64,000 nt of DNA from Herbaspirillum sp. Sphag64. GTDB lineage: Bacteria > Pseudomonadota > Gammaproteobacteria > Burkholderiales > Burkholderiaceae_D. Below, in pieces: positions 63,959 through 64,000 of this stretch. The position numbers and the translations under genes are program-made. The DNA lies in contig NZ_JACHYE010000014.1 in the NCBI RefSeq assembly GCF_014192645.1, positions 30,516-94,515 of the forward strand. Reading direction: 5' to 3'. Within the stretch, counting starts at the first letter, position 1, and each line of letters begins with the position of its first letter. The notes under the pieces were generated by a model that was not told the origin of the DNA, searched no databases, and saw nothing but the letters and a program-made list of their open reading frames with translations.

Positions 63959-64000
63959 ATGGCGAAGTACGAAACGAAATTCAAGCATGAGGTAGTGCAA
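63959..64000 (+). CDS. IS3-family transposase OrfA, first 14 codons
   Basis: The frame MAKYETKFKHEVVQ starts at the ATG at 63959 and is cut by the window end. It matches the typical beginning of IS150-like OrfA proteins, the helix-turn-helix DNA-binding part of the transposase. The ribosome binding site is poor, as expected for tightly limited transposase synthesis. Confidence 0.75.
   Translation, partial: MAKYETKFKHEVVQ

Larger units (their letters stand above)
63908..64000 (+). mobile_element. Left end of an IS3-family (IS150-like) insertion sequence, cut by window end
   Basis: The terminal inverted repeat begins TGAACCGCACCCC at 63908 and continues AAAAGTTGGACACC, a form typical of IS3-family left ends. 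It is followed by a hairpin and, at 63959, the start of a transposase OrfA. The right end lies outside the window, so target duplication and integrity cannot be judged. Confidence 0.8.

Overview
The window looks like chromosomal DNA of a betaproteobacterium of the order Burkholderiales, most plausibly family Oxalobacteraceae (a Herminiimonas, Collimonas or Undibacterium-like organism). This rests on gene order and protein style: the exbB-exbD-lpxK-Trm112-kdsB-adk block, the rpmG-rpmB-radC-fkpB-ispH block, and the homogentisate, glutaryl-CoA and branched-chain-type ABC transport modules. Base composition is moderately high in GC and even, with AT-rich dips at promoters. No rRNA, tRNA or CRISPR array was seen.

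Layout. 1-3510: start of a FUSC-type membrane protein (cut by the window edge), a LysR regulator and a divergent CoA-transferase. 3720-7489: signalling genes (single-domain receiver, PAS-PAS-GGDEF-EAL protein). 7515-10139: a Fur-box-controlled PepSY/flavodoxin/ferredoxin-reductase fusion. 10371-17165: tyrosine/phenylalanine catabolism (LysR regulator, hydrolase, MFS carrier, hmgA, fumarylacetoacetase, maiA) closed by a strong terminator. 17555-23936: a second EAL protein, a MaoC protein and divergent MarR regulator around a near-perfect 24-bp palindrome, an MFS carrier, a DedA-rhodanese fusion and a LysR regulator.

24031-24770 holds a small unrecognised gene preceded by about 170 bases that fold into a compact structure with a UUCG tetraloop, a long-range closing helix abutting the ribosome binding site and two complementary loops. 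This is the best candidate in the window for an undescribed regulatory RNA. 24771-42175 is a large acyl-CoA catabolic block: a GcdR-like regulator and gcdH; a minus-strand operon (bifunctional hydratase/dehydrogenase, thiolase, two partner acyl-CoA dehydrogenases, enoyl-CoA hydratase, type III CoA-transferase); and, divergently, an IclR regulator, an acyl-CoA ligase and a five-gene ABC importer. Gene content matches the pimelate (pimFABCDE) type of dicarboxylate beta-oxidation, whose odd-chain end product glutaryl-CoA would be consumed by GcdH. Two copies of an inverted repeat TTCGC-N3-GCGAA sit in the divergent control region and are proposed IclR sites.

42205-64000 is mainly housekeeping: pirin, sodB, xseA, exbBD, lpxK, kdsB, adk, proton pyrophosphatase, an SDR, a patatin, a secreted RNase Sa-like enzyme next to its barstar-like inhibitor, purN, an rRNA methyltransferase, a secreted PLD-type nuclease, an MscS channel, a fatty acid desaturase, an MliC-like protein, rpmG, rpmB, radC, fkpB and ispH. 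The last 93 bases are the left end of an IS3-family (IS150-like) element inserted just after ispH.
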